NCBI RefSeq assembly: GCF_017306585.1
Contig: NZ_JAFKIC010000154.1
Location: 1-37,906 of the forward strand
Origin: Mesorhizobium sp.
GTDB taxonomy: Bacteria; Pseudomonadota; Alphaproteobacteria; Rhizobiales; Rhizobiaceae
DNA length: 37,906 nt
Reading direction: 5' to 3'
Shown: one piece after another, positions 25,220 to 35,269 of the stretch
Numbering within the stretch: the stretch's first letter is position 1
Layout: each line of letters opens with the position of its first letter
Translations under genes and position numbers: made by a program
The notes under the pieces: generated by a model
Databases searched by the model: none
What the model was told of the DNA's origin: nothing
What the model saw: only the letters and a program-made list of their open reading frames with translations

Positions 25220-25359
25220 GGCGGCGATATGAACCGTGTTGTCAGGGTCGCACAAGCGTCAAGCCGCGCGACAGAGCTTCGCATCGATGGCGCGCGATTC
25301 GGCGGATCGCAGTAGCCGAGCCTCTGGCCCAATGCCGGGCCGCTGCTGCCGGCTGTTCG

Positions 25360-25374
25360 GGACAAAAAAAGAAC
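25360..25374. promoter_or_regulatory. candidate LexA box upstream of recA (distal)
   Basis: GGAC-AAAAAAA-GAAC differs by one base from the alphaproteobacterial SOS box GAAC-N7-GAAC. It lies 125 bases before the recA start. The A-run between the half-sites is typical of these boxes. Confidence 0.45.
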
Positions 25375-25425
25375 AGATCGGAATAGGCGATATTTTTCAG
25401 CAAGTTGATCCCTCTTGCCAAATGA

Positions 25426-25440
25426 GAACAAAAAAGGTAC
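25426..25440. promoter_or_regulatory. candidate LexA box upstream of recA (proximal)
   Basis: GAAC-AAAAAAG-GTAC reads GTAC-N7-GTTC on the minus strand, one base from the alphaproteobacterial SOS box GTTC-N7-GTTC. It lies 58 bases before the recA ATG, where it would overlap a promoter, so it is the better candidate for LexA control. Confidence 0.6.
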
Positions 25441-25498
25441 AAAGTGGCAGGGATAACGGATTGTCCGGCCTTCATTGACGACCAAGGGGTAATGTATC

Positions 25499-26599
<1,101 letters not shown>

Positions 26600-26684
26600 G
26601 AGCCCGGCGATGGCCGGAGTTCGGCCATAATCCGCGTCTATGTCCTTGCGCTTATGTAATTGCGTTCTTAAGTATTGCGTACAG

Positions 26685-26709
26685 ACCGCCGGCCACGTGC
26701 CGGCGGTTT
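26685..26709 (+). terminator. recA terminator hairpin
   Basis: ACCGCCGGC (26685-26693) and GCCGGCGGT (26699-26707) form a perfect 9-bp GC-rich stem with loop CACGT, followed by TT and then GCGTTTG. The T-tract is short, but the position between recA and alaS fits an intrinsic terminator. The rest of the 275-base gap shows no gene; its last part must hold the alaS promoter. Confidence 0.75.
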
Positions 26710-26874
26710 GCGTTTGTGCGCTCCATGCGGGTGCCGATGCCACCTGCGAATTGGCCCAATTCTGTGTTTCTGGACAGGTTCAAGGGCTACCGCTAAAAGG
26801 CCAATCCATCTTCTGAAATGAAAAGCCCATTTCCGCCGGTTCCAGTCGGCGGCCCTCTCGAAAAGGCAGCAGTC

Positions 26875-29541
26875 ATGAGTGGCGTAAACGACATCAGGTC
26901 GACCTTCCTCGACTATTTCCGCAGGGAAGGCCACGAGGTCGTGGCCTCGAGCCCGCTCGTGCCGCGCAACGATCCGACCCTGATGTTCACGAATGCCGGC
27001 ATGGTGCAGTTCAAGAACGTCTTCACCGGGCTGGAAAAGCGGTCCTATTCGCGCGCGACCACCGCGCAGAAGAGCGTTCGTGCCGGCGGCAAGCACAACG
27101 ATCTCGACAATGTCGGCTATACCGCGCGCCACCTGACCTTCTTCGAGATGCTCGGTAATTTCTCGTTCGGCGATTACTTCAAGGAGCGTGCCATCGAGCT
27201 TGCCTGGAACCTGATCACCCGGGATTTCGGGCTGAAGAAGGACAAGCTGCTGGTCACCGTCTACCACACCGACGACGAGGCGGCGGGCTACTGGAAGAAG
27301 ATCGCCGGTTTCTCGGACGACCGCATCATCCGCATCCCGACCTCGGACAATTTCTGGGCGATGGGCGACACCGGTCCTTGCGGGCCGTGCTCGGAAATCT
27401 TCATCGACCGTGGCGAGCATATCTGGGGTGGACCTCCAGGCAGCCCGGAGGAGGACGGCGACCGCTTCCTCGAATTCTGGAACCTTGTGTTCATGCAGTA
27501 TGAACAGGTGACCAAGGAGGAGCGCATCGACCTGCCGCGTCCGTCGATCGACACCGGCATGGGCCTGGAGCGCATGGCGTCCATCCTGCAAGGGGTGGAA
27601 AGCGTCTTCGAGACCGATCTGTTCCGCCACCTGATCGATGCCGCATCCTCGGCGCTTGGGCGCGCGCCCGACGCCGAGACCGTGGCATCCTATCGCGTCA
27701 TTGCCGATCACCTGCGCTCGTCGTCCTTCCTCGTTGCCGACGGCGTCCTGCCGTCGAACGAAGGCCGCGGCTATGTACTGCGCCGTATCATGCGCCGGGC
27801 CATGAGCCACGGGCAGTTCCTCGGCGCGCGCGACCCGCTGATGTGGCGGCTGGTGCCGGCGCTGGTGCGCGAGATGGGCCAGGCCTATCCCGAACTGGTG
27901 CGCGGCGAGCAACTGATCACGGAGACGCTGAAGCTCGAGGAAACCCGCTTCCGCAAGACGCTGACGCGCGGCCTCGGCCTGCTGTCCGAGGCGACGGAGA
28001 AGCTCGGCGCCGGCGACATGCTGGACGGCGAGACGGCGTTCAAACTCTACGACACCTACGGCTTCCCGCTGGATCTCACGCAGGATGCACTGCGCCAGCG
28101 CAACATCTCGGTCGACCTTGCCGGTTTCACCAATGCGATGGAGCAGCAGAAAGCCGAGGCGCGCAAGCACTGGGCCGGTTCGGGAGAGGCGGCGACCGAG
28201 ACGGTCTGGTTCCCGGTGCGCGAGAAAGCCGGCGCAACCGAATTCCTCGGCTACGAGACCGAACAGGCGGAAGGCCTGATCCAGGCGCTGGTCAAGGACG
28301 GCAAGACCGTGGACAGCGCCGGTGCGGGCGATGCGGTGGCGATCGTCGTCAACCAGACGCCGTTCTATGGCGAGTCCGGCGGCCAGATGGGCGACACAGG
28401 CATCATCTCGGGTGAAGGCTTCTCGATCGAGATTTCCGACACCCAGAAGAAGGCCGACGGATTGTTCGTGCATCTCGGCAAGGTGGCGAGCGGTACCGTC
28501 AAGACGGGTGCTGCTGTCGAGCTCAAAGTCGATCATGCGCGCCGTACCAGGCTGCGCGCGAACCACTCCGCGACGCATCTGATCCATGAAGCGTTGCGCG
28601 AGGTGCTGGGCAGCCATGTCGCCCAGAAGGGTTCGCTGGTCGCGCCCGAACGCCTACGTTTCGACATCTCGCACAACAAGCCGATCTCATCGGAGGAACT
28701 CGAAGAGGTCGAGCGCATGGCGAATGAAATCGTCGTGCAGAACAGTCCGGTTACCACGCGCCTGATGTCGGTCGACGACGCCATTGCCGAGGGCGCCATG
28801 GCGCTGTTCGGCGAAAAGTACGGCGACGAGGTGCGCGTCGTGTCGATGGGCACCGGCCTGCACGGCGCCAAAGCCAACCGGCCTTATTCGGTCGAGCTTT
28901 GCGGCGGCACGCATGTCCGGTCGACCGGCGATATCGGCCTGGTACGCATCGTTTCGGACGGTGCTGTCGCCGCCGGCGTGCGCCGCATCGAGGCGCTGAC
29001 TGGCGAGGCGGCGCGCAGGCACCTTGACGAACAGGACCGACGCCTCAAGGCCGCCGCGGCCGTGCTGAAGATTTCGCCCGCGGACGTGCCGGCACGTGTC
29101 GAGGCTTTGCTGGAGGAGCGCAAGAAACTTGAAAAGGACCTGAGCGAAGCCCGCAAGAAGCTGGCGCTCGGCGGCGGCTCGGCCGCTGGCGCCGCGCAGG
29201 AGAACGAGGTGGTCGCGGGCGTCGGCTTCCTGGGCAAGTCGGTTTCCGGCGTCTCGCCGAAGGATCTGAAGCCGCTCGCCGATGCCGGCAAGACCTCGCT
29301 CGGCTCGGGCGTCGTCGTCTTCGTCGGCGCCGGCGAGGACAACAAGGCGAGCGTCGTGGTTGCTGTCACTGACGACCTCGTCGGCCGTTTCAGCGCCGTC
29401 GATCTCGTGCGCGTCGCTTCCGCCGCCTTGGGCGGGCAGGGCGGCGGTGGGCGCCCCGACATGGCGCAGGCCGGCGGCCCGGATGCTTCCAAGGCCAACG
29501 ACGCGATCGCGGCGGTGAGGGCGGCGCTGGAGGCAGCTTGA
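26875..29541 (+). CDS. alaS: alanine--tRNA ligase
   Basis: An 888-residue class II synthetase that charges tRNA-Ala and edits Ser/Gly mischarging. The catalytic domain has [13 protein letters not shown] (motif 1 region) and the motif 2 block around [14 protein letters not shown]. The editing domain carries the zinc ligands [11 protein letters not shown] and CGGTHV, and a C-terminal coiled coil (about 755-785) leads to the C-Ala domain. ATG at 26875 ([11 protein letters not shown]) fits the family and has AAAAGG in front; a 19-residue extension in the open frame is not family-like. Confidence 0.98.
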   Translation: MSGVNDIRSTFLDYFRREGHEVVASSPLVPRNDPTLMFTNAGMVQFKNVFTGLEKRSYSRATTAQKSVRAGGKHNDLDNVGYTARHLTFFEMLGNFSFGDYFKERAIELAWNLITRDFGLKKDKLLVTVYHTDDEAAGYWKKIAGFSDDRIIRIPTSDNFWAMGDTGPCGPCSEIFIDRGEHIWGGPPGSPEEDGDRFLEFWNLVFMQYEQVTKEERIDLPRPSIDTGMGLERMASILQGVESVFETDLFRHLIDAASSALGRAPDAETVASYRVIADHLRSSSFLVADGVLPSNEGRGYVLRRIMRRAMSHGQFLGARDPLMWRLVPALVREMGQAYPELVRGEQLITETLKLEETRFRKTLTRGLGLLSEATEKLGAGDMLDGETAFKLYDTYGFPLDLTQDALRQRNISVDLAGFTNAMEQQKAEARKHWAGSGEAATETVWFPVREKAGATEFLGYETEQAEGLIQALVKDGKTVDSAGAGDAVAIVVNQTPFYGESGGQMGDTGIISGEGFSIEISDTQKKADGLFVHLGKVASGTVKTGAAVELKVDHARRTRLRANHSATHLIHEALREVLGSHVAQKGSLVAPERLRFDISHNKPISSEELEEVERMANEIVVQNSPVTTRLMSVDDAIAEGAMALFGEKYGDEVRVVSMGTGLHGAKANRPYSVELCGGTHVRSTGDIGLVRIVSDGAVAAGVRRIEALTGEAARRHLDEQDRRLKAAAAVLKISPADVPARVEALLEERKKLEKDLSEARKKLALGGGSAAGAAQENEVVAGVGFLGKSVSGVSPKDLKPLADAGKTSLGSGVVVFVGAGEDNKASVVVAVTDDLVGRFSAVDLVRVASAALGGQGGGGRPDMAQAGGPDASKANDAIAAVRAALEAA

Positions 29542-29548
29542 AGCTCCG

Positions 29549-30844
29549 ATGAAGGTTCTCGTTCTTGGCGGCTACGGACTGATCGGAGAAGCTGTCCTTG
29601 AACGTCTGGTCAAGGACGGCCACGAGCTTCTGGGGCTCGGCCGGAACATCGGTCCGGCGCGACGGCGCAAGCCAGGCGTCCGATGGATTGCCGCGGACAT
29701 GTCGCGCCTGCTCACGGCGGCGGACTGGTTTCCCCTGCTTGCGGGCGTTGAGGCCGTGGTGAACGCCGCCGGCGCCTTGCAGGATGGCCCGCGCGATCGA
29801 CTGGATGCGATCCATCGCGGATCGGTCGCGGCCTTGGTCGCCGCATGTGAGCAGATAGGCGTGCGCCGGCTGGTGCAGATTTCCGCCATTGGCGCCGAGC
29901 TTGCTTCCGAAAATGCCTTCTTTCGCACCAAGGCCGAGGGCGACGCAGCCGTCGCGGCCTCGTCCCTGGACTGGACGATCCTGCGGCCCGGCCTGGTCAT
30001 CGCGCCCGCCGCCTATGGCGGAACCGCATTGCTGCGGGCGCTTGCGGCAGTGCCGGGATTTGTCCCGGCGGTGCTGGCGGACCGGCCGATCCAGACCGTA
30101 TCGGTTTCGGATGTTGCCGAAGCGGTTTCGCGCGCGGTTGCGGGCCGGTTGCCGCAAAGGCAGATCATCGATCTCGTCGAGGAACGGGCCAGGCCGCTTT
30201 CCGCCATCCTTCTCGCATTTCGCGGCTGGCTCGGCATACCGGAAGCGCCTGTTGTGGCATGGCCGGCGGCCGTCGGCCGGGCTGGCGGCCTGGTGGCGGA
30301 CGGCCTCGGAATACTCGGCTGGCGATCTCCCTTGCGCAGTGCCGCCCTTGCGGCGCTGGATCGAGGCGTCACCGGCGATGCAGCGATCTGGACCGGAATT
30401 GCCGGCCGGCCGCCACGGCCGCTCGAAGCGACGCTGGCGGCAATGCCGGCACATGTCCAGGAGCGCTGGTTCGCGCGGCTCTGGCTGCTGAAGCCGGTCA
30501 TGTTCTTCGTCCTGTCAGTGTTCTGGCTCGCGTCGGGTATTGTCGGCTTCGTCAGATGGGAAGCAGCAGCCGATGTCCTCGTCTCGCGCGGCTTTTCCCC
30601 GAACCTAGCCCCTGTTGCGGTTTTTGCTGGAAGCGTGGCCGACATCCTGGTCGGAGCCGCCGTTCTGGTTCGTCCGCTCGCTGCACGGGCGCTGATGGCC
30701 ATGATGGCCATCACCCTTTTCTATCTCGCGGCGGCTACCGTATTTGCAGCCGACCTCTGGCTCGATCCGCTCGGGCCGCTGGTCAAGACATTGCCGACGC
30801 TTTGCCTGGTTCTGGTGGCTCTGGCGATATTGGACGAGCGATGA
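29549..30844 (+). CDS. SDR/NmrA-like NAD(P)-binding domain fused to a DoxX-like membrane domain
   Basis: A 431-residue protein in two parts. Residues 1-~290 form an atypical short-chain dehydrogenase with the GGYGLIGE dinucleotide loop (7-14), the VVNAAGALQDG block and the LRPGLVIAP strand, lacking a clear YxxxK active site. Residues ~310-431 hold four hydrophobic helices resembling the DoxX-like domain (PF13781). The gene starts eight bases after alaS and overlaps the DUF2269 gene by four bases. Such SDR-DoxX fusions next to DUF2269 proteins suggest a membrane-bound redox or quinone-linked role, which remains inference. Confidence 0.85.
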   Translation: MKVLVLGGYGLIGEAVLERLVKDGHELLGLGRNIGPARRRKPGVRWIAADMSRLLTAADWFPLLAGVEAVVNAAGALQDGPRDRLDAIHRGSVAALVAACEQIGVRRLVQISAIGAELASENAFFRTKAEGDAAVAASSLDWTILRPGLVIAPAAYGGTALLRALAAVPGFVPAVLADRPIQTVSVSDVAEAVSRAVAGRLPQRQIIDLVEERARPLSAILLAFRGWLGIPEAPVVAWPAAVGRAGGLVADGLGILGWRSPLRSAALAALDRGVTGDAAIWTGIAGRPPRPLEATLAAMPAHVQERWFARLWLLKPVMFFVLSVFWLASGIVGFVRWEAAADVLVSRGFSPNLAPVAVFAGSVADILVGAAVLVRPLAARALMAMMAITLFYLAAATVFAADLWLDPLGPLVKTLPTLCLVLVALAILDER

Positions 30845-31320
30845 GCCTCTGGGCCGAGATCCTGCGCTGGCTGCATATTATCGGCGCCACCGTTCTGTTC
30901 GGAACCGGCGCCGGGATCGCCTTCTTCATGCTGATGGCGCAGCGCACGGGCAGGCCCGAGATCGTGGCCCATGTCGCAGGCAGCGTCGTGATCGCCGATG
31001 CTCTTTTCACCGCGACAGCCATCGTGGTCCAGCCGATCACCGGCGCGCTGCTGGCGCGAGAGATCGGTTGGCCGCTGTCGCAGGGCTGGATCGTGCTTTC
31101 GCTGCTGCTTTATGTCGTTGCCGGCGCCTTCTGGCTGCCGGTGGTCTGGATACAGATGCGCATGCGCGACCTCGCCAGACAGGCGGCGCTGGAAAATGCA
31201 CCTTTGCCGGATGAGGAGAAGCGTCTGTTCCGCATCTGGTTCGTCAGCGGCTTTCCAGCCTTCGCCGCGGTGCTTGCAATCCTGTGGCTGATGGTTACCC
31301 GGCCCGAAATCGGTTTCTAG
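30841..31320 (+). CDS. DUF2269 family integral membrane protein
   Basis: A 159-residue protein with four hydrophobic segments. The pattern LRWLHIIGATVLFGTGAGIAF near the start and the loop WIQMRMRDLARQA are typical of DUF2269 (PF10027), whose function is unknown. The start ATG lies in the ATGA overlap with the SDR-DoxX gene, so the two are translationally coupled. Conserved His13 in the first helix could be a metal or heme ligand. Confidence 0.88.
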   Translation: MSLWAEILRWLHIIGATVLFGTGAGIAFFMLMAQRTGRPEIVAHVAGSVVIADALFTATAIVVQPITGALLAREIGWPLSQGWIVLSLLLYVVAGAFWLPVVWIQMRMRDLARQAALENAPLPDEEKRLFRIWFVSGFPAFAAVLAILWLMVTRPEIGF

Positions 31321-31431
31321 CCCCGCGATCCCGATATTTCGAAAGCGTCTTGCCGTAGGCCCACAGCTGCAAGTCAGCAGGATTTGTCAAATCGGACTAT
31401 GGTTTCGTCCGGCTGATCGATTGTAAATATC

Positions 31432-32058
31432 TCAGCTTGTCTTTTGAGTGCCGACGAAGCTCGCGCGGGCGGCCATTCGCGAATACCAGTCGTGGATGGC
31501 CGCGAATCGCGCCAGCAGGTCGCTGCCTTCCGCAGCTTTGATGAAGTAGGCAATGATCGGCGCCGCATGCAGGTCCGCCAGCGTCGGCTGGTTGCCGAGC
31601 AGCCAGGGACCGTGCGCCTTCAGCGAGGTCATCACCTCCAGCACCTTCTCGGCTCGGTTCAGGCCGCCGGCGATCAGGCTCTCGTCCGGTTCAGCCTTCT
31701 CCAGCCGCTCGACGGCAACGTCCCACACCATGGCACGGTAGCCATAGGCGTCGAGCATGCCTGTCATCTGGCTCATCCTGGCGCGGCCGCGCGCGTCGGC
31801 GGGTTGCAAGGCAGGCCCGTCGAAGGCCTCGTCGACATAGCGCGCGATCGCGCTGGTCTCGAAGAGGCGGAAACCGTCATGCTCGAAGGCAGGGATGCGG
31901 CCGAACGGATGGTGTTCCAGATACCAGGCCGGGATGCCCTCGGCGGCGAAGATGTCGAGCGGCACGAGCTCGTAGTTGATACCCTTCTCCTCAAGCGCCA
32001 TGCGCGCGATACGCACGTAGACGCTGTAGTCGGCACCGTAGAGGATCGGTTTGCTCAT
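31432..32058 (-). CDS. glutathione S-transferase family protein
   Basis: A 208-residue GST. The N-terminal thioredoxin-like domain starts YGADYSVYVRIARMALEEKG, with the cis-Pro and glutathione-gamma-Glu site visible as GRIPAFEHDGFRLFETSAIARYVDE. The C-terminal helical domain carries the conserved N-capping block PTLADLHAAP. Substrate is unknown. The gene starts just downstream of the icd terminator on the same strand. Confidence 0.92.
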   Translation of the reverse strand: MSKPILYGADYSVYVRIARMALEEKGINYELVPLDIFAAEGIPAWYLEHHPFGRIPAFEHDGFRLFETSAIARYVDEAFDGPALQPADARGRARMSQMTGMLDAYGYRAMVWDVAVERLEKAEPDESLIAGGLNRAEKVLEVMTSLKAHGPWLLGNQPTLADLHAAPIIAYFIKAAEGSDLLARFAAIHDWYSRMAARASFVGTQKTS

Positions 32059-32070
32059 GGCCTGTGACCC

Positions 32071-32099
32071 AAAAGAAGAAGGCTCCTTGCGGAGCCTTC
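32071..32099 (-). terminator. icd intrinsic terminator
   Basis: GAAGGCTCC (32078-32086) and GGAGCCTTC (32091-32099) form a perfect 9-bp stem. Read on the minus strand, the stem is followed by TTCTTTT (32077-32071), so it ends the icd transcript. It stands 13 bases before the GST start codon, so the GST would need readthrough or a promoter within this short space. Confidence 0.85.
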
Positions 32100-32118
32100 G
32101 GTATATCGGAAATCCAGT

Positions 32119-33330
32119 TCAGGCCATCGCCTTCTGCAGATTCTCGTCGATCTTGTCGAGGAAGCCGGTGGTAGAGAGCCAGGGCTGGTCTGGGCCGATC
32201 AGCAGCGACAGGTCCTTGGTCATGTAACCGCTTTCGACGGTCTGGATGCAGACTTTTTCCAGCGTCTCGGCAAAGCGCTTCAGCTCGGCATTGTCGTCGA
32301 GTTTGGCGCGGTGCGCGAGGCCGCGCGTCCAGGCGAAGATCGAGGCGATCGAGTTAGTCGAGGTTTCCTCGCCCTTCTGGTGCTGGCGGTAGTGGCGGGT
32401 GACGGTGCCGTGCGCGGCTTCCGCTTCCACCGTCTTGCCATCCGGGGTCATCAGCACCGAGGTCATCAGGCCGAGCGAGCCGAAGCCCTGAGCCACCGTG
32501 TCGGACTGGACGTCGCCATCATAGTTCTTGCAGGCCCAGACATAGCCGCCCGACCATTTCAGGCTGGAGGCCACCATGTCGTCGATCAGCCGGTGTTCGT
32601 ACCACAGCTTGCGCGCCTTGAACTCGGCCTCGAATTCCTGCTCGTAGACCTCCTGGAAGATGTCCTTGAAGCGGCCGTCATAGGCCTTGAGGATGGTGTT
32701 CTTGGTCGAGAGATAGACCGGATAGTTGCGCAGCAGGCCGTAATTCAGCGAAGCGCGGGCGAATTCGCGGATGGATTCGTCGAGATTGTACATCGCCATG
32801 GCGACGCCGGCGCCGGGCGCGTCGAACACGTCATGCTCGATGACCTGGCCGTCTTCGCCGACGAACTTGATCGTCAGCTTGCCCTTGCCGGGGAAGCGGA
32901 AATCCGTGGCGCGGTACTGGTCGCCGAAGGCATGGCGGCCGACGATGATCGGCTTGGTCCAGCCGGGCACCAGGCGCGGCACGTTCTTCATGATGATCGG
33001 TTCGCGGAAGATGGTGCCGCCGAGGATGTTGCGGATGGTGCCGTTCGGCGACTTCCACATCTTCTTCAGCTTGAATTCCTCGACGCGCTGCTCATCGGGG
33101 GTGATGGTCGCGCATTTGACGCCGACGCCGTACTTCTTGATGGCGTTGGCCGAATCGATCGTCACCTGGTCGTTGGTGGCGTCGCGGTGCTCGATGCCGA
33201 GGTCGTAATATTCAAGCTTCAGGTCGAGATACGGGTGGATCAGCTTGTCCTTGATGAACTGCCAGATGATGCGGGTCATCTCGTCGCCGTCGAGTTCGAC
33301 GACCGGGTTCGCCACCTTGATCTTCGCCAT
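32119..33330 (-). CDS. icd: isocitrate dehydrogenase, NADP-dependent (eukaryotic-type homodimeric class)
   Basis: A 403-residue enzyme of the TCA cycle converting isocitrate to 2-oxoglutarate with NADP. The family blocks are [35 protein letters not shown] (substrate site), the [23 protein letters not shown] segment with metal-binding Asp residues, and [12 protein letters not shown], which binds NADP. The start [11 protein letters not shown] has GGAAAG nearby on the minus strand; the 37-residue upstream extension is not family-like. A strong terminator follows. Confidence 0.98.
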   Translation of the reverse strand: MAKIKVANPVVELDGDEMTRIIWQFIKDKLIHPYLDLKLEYYDLGIEHRDATNDQVTIDSANAIKKYGVGVKCATITPDEQRVEEFKLKKMWKSPNGTIRNILGGTIFREPIIMKNVPRLVPGWTKPIIVGRHAFGDQYRATDFRFPGKGKLTIKFVGEDGQVIEHDVFDAPGAGVAMAMYNLDESIREFARASLNYGLLRNYPVYLSTKNTILKAYDGRFKDIFQEVYEQEFEAEFKARKLWYEHRLIDDMVASSLKWSGGYVWACKNYDGDVQSDTVAQGFGSLGLMTSVLMTPDGKTVEAEAAHGTVTRHYRQHQKGEETSTNSIASIFAWTRGLAHRAKLDDNAELKRFAETLEKVCIQTVESGYMTKDLSLLIGPDQPWLSTTGFLDKIDENLQKAMA

Positions 33331-33542
33331 GGAAAGAATGCCTCGTTGCTGGGAATGGAACGGCCTTGCCCATGTGGCGTCGGCCGGGGGATGCGCCCGT
33401 ATATCAAAGCGCTTTTGGCCACGCAAACGGCGATCGGTCACGAAGTGAGGCGATTGCTGGCGTCATTTGCGAATGCTTCATTTTCGCGGCTGAATATGGC
33501 AGGGGACGCTGAAATGCCGCAAACAGCAGTTCATTGACAATC

Positions 33543-34463
33543 ATGCCATCCACCGAAGACCCCACCATTCCCTCAACCGCAGGCCCGGCCATCATCCTCG
33601 TCGAGCCGCAGCTTGGCGAGAACATCGGCATGGTCGCGCGCGCCATGGCCAATTTCGGCCTGGTCGAGCTGCGCCTGGTCAACCCGCGCGACGGCTGGCC
33701 GAACGAGAAGGCGCGCGCCGCCGCCAGCCGCGCCGATCATGTCATCGATGCCGTCAGGGTTTTCGACGATCTCGCCTCGGCGATCGCCGACCTTAACTTC
33801 GTCTTTGCCACCACCGCGCGTGAGCGCGACGGGTTCAAGCAGGTACGCGGGCCGGTCGAGGCGGGCAGGGCGCTCAGGACGCGCTCCCAGGCGGGCCTGC
33901 GCACCGGCATCTTGTTCGGCCGCGAACGCTTCGGCCTCTACAATGACGAGGTCGGGCTCGCCGACGAGATCGTCACGTTTCCGGTCGATCCAGGCTTTTC
34001 CTCGCTCAACATCGCCCAGGCCGTGCTGCTGATGTCCTATGAATGGATGAAGTCCGGCCTCGAGGACGAGACTCAGACCAATTTCACAGGTCCTGAACTG
34101 GTACCGGCGACCAAGGAACAACTGCATAGCCTCTTCGCCTACCTGGAAGGAGCGCTCGAGGCCCGCGGCTATTTCCGCCCGGAGGCCAAGAAGCCGAAAA
34201 TGGTCGACAATCTGCGCGCGGTGCTGACGCGGGCCGGCTTCGCCGAGCCGGAGCTGAAGGTGCTGCGCGGCATCATCTCTTCGCTAGACAGGTTCTCGCC
34301 GGCGATGCCGCGCGGTGATGGTTCGCCGGGCGACGATCCCAGGCGGCTTCCCGCCGCCGCGCGTGCGGGCAAGGCGGAGGCCGACCGCCAGACAATACAC
34401 ACGCCCGCCGGTGACGACGAGGACGCGCCGCCGCTGGGCGGCAAGGGAACCGACAATGACTGA
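33543..34463 (+). CDS. trmJ: tRNA/rRNA methyltransferase TrmJ (SPOUT family)
   Basis: A 306-residue SPOUT methyltransferase that 2'-O-methylates position 32 of tRNA. The N-terminal [20 protein letters not shown] block, the knot motif [15 protein letters not shown] and the [17 protein letters not shown]-terminal knot are present, and the tail from about residue 180 is the TrmJ-type helical extension. The last ~45 residues are low complexity. ATG at 33543 was chosen over a TTG nine bases upstream. The gene overlaps murI by eight bases and is divergent from icd across about 210 bases. Confidence 0.92.
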   Translation: MPSTEDPTIPSTAGPAIILVEPQLGENIGMVARAMANFGLVELRLVNPRDGWPNEKARAAASRADHVIDAVRVFDDLASAIADLNFVFATTARERDGFKQVRGPVEAGRALRTRSQAGLRTGILFGRERFGLYNDEVGLADEIVTFPVDPGFSSLNIAQAVLLMSYEWMKSGLEDETQTNFTGPELVPATKEQLHSLFAYLEGALEARGYFRPEAKKPKMVDNLRAVLTRAGFAEPELKVLRGIISSLDRFSPAMPRGDGSPGDDPRRLPAAARAGKAEADRQTIHTPAGDDEDAPPLGGKGTDND

Positions 34464-35244
34464 CCAGCCGATCCTGATGTTCGATTCCGGCGTCGGCGGG
34501 CTCACAGTGTTGCGCGAGGCACGTGTGCTGATGCCCGACCGGCGCTTCATCTATGTCGCCGACGACGCGGCTTTTCCCTTCGGCGCCTGGGAAGAACCGG
34601 CGCTGCGGACCCACATCCTGCAGCTGTTTGCCAAGCTGCTCGACCGGTTTGCACCGGCCATTTCGGTCATCGCCTGCAACACCGCCTCGACGCTGGTGAT
34701 TGACGCGCTGCGCGAGGCCTTTCCCGGCCATCCCTTTGTTGGCACCGTGCCGGCCGTCAAACCGGCGGCGGAGCGCACGCGCTCCGGGCTTGTCTCCGTG
34801 CTGGCGACGCCGGGCACGGTGAAACGGCAATACACGCGCGACCTGATCAGCAAATGGGCGCAGAAATGCCATGTCCGTCTGGTCGGCAGCGACAGGCTGG
34901 CTGGGCTGGCGGAAGTCTATATGCGCGAGGGCTTTGTCGATGAGGAGGCCGTACGCGCCGAGATCGCGCCGTGCTTCATCGAACGTGACGAGTTGCGCAC
35001 CGACATCGTCGTGCTCGCCTGCACGCATTATCCCTTTCTGGTCAATCGCATGCGCAAGACCGCGCCCTGGCCGGTCGACTGGATCGATCCGGCCGAGGCG
35101 ATCGCCCGGCGTGCCCTTTCGCTGCTGCCTCCGGTCGAAGGCAAACCACGGCAAAACGAACCCGACATTGCGGTCTTCACCTCGGGCAAGGCCGATTTCG
35201 CTGTCAGCCGGCTGATGCAGGGGTTTGGGCTGACGGTACGCTAG
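34456..35244 (+). CDS. murI: glutamate racemase
   Basis: A 262-residue racemase making D-glutamate for peptidoglycan. The two catalytic cysteines are Cys74 (ACNTAST) and Cys189 (ACTHYPF), and the N-terminus [13 protein letters not shown] is diagnostic. It is slightly divergent in reading [10 protein letters not shown] where many racemases have DxxxxPYG. Its start lies inside the 3' end of trmJ, so the two are coupled. Confidence 0.96.
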   Translation: MTDQPILMFDSGVGGLTVLREARVLMPDRRFIYVADDAAFPFGAWEEPALRTHILQLFAKLLDRFAPAISVIACNTASTLVIDALREAFPGHPFVGTVPAVKPAAERTRSGLVSVLATPGTVKRQYTRDLISKWAQKCHVRLVGSDRLAGLAEVYMREGFVDEEAVRAEIAPCFIERDELRTDIVVLACTHYPFLVNRMRKTAPWPVDWIDPAEAIARRALSLLPPVEGKPRQNEPDIAVFTSGKADFAVSRLMQGFGLTVR

Positions 35245-35249
35245 ACTGT

Positions 35250-35269
35250 GCCGGCAAGCGTCTGCCGGT
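35250..35269. terminator. possible hairpin between convergent murI and the RNB gene
   Basis: GCCGGCA (35250-35256) and TGCCGGT (35263-35269) pair with one wobble across a 6-base loop, in the 24-base gap between the two stops and touching the RNB stop codon. No T-run is present. Confidence 0.35.

Noticed and set aside
26668-28617. 649-codon minus-strand open frame opposite alaS
   Set aside because: Antisense shadow of alaS with no family features of its own.
33357-33381. GGAAC-N16-CGTC, similar to an EcfG promoter, upstream of trmJ
   Set aside because: The -10 differs from CGTT in one base, and the site is about 160 bases from the trmJ start; likely chance.
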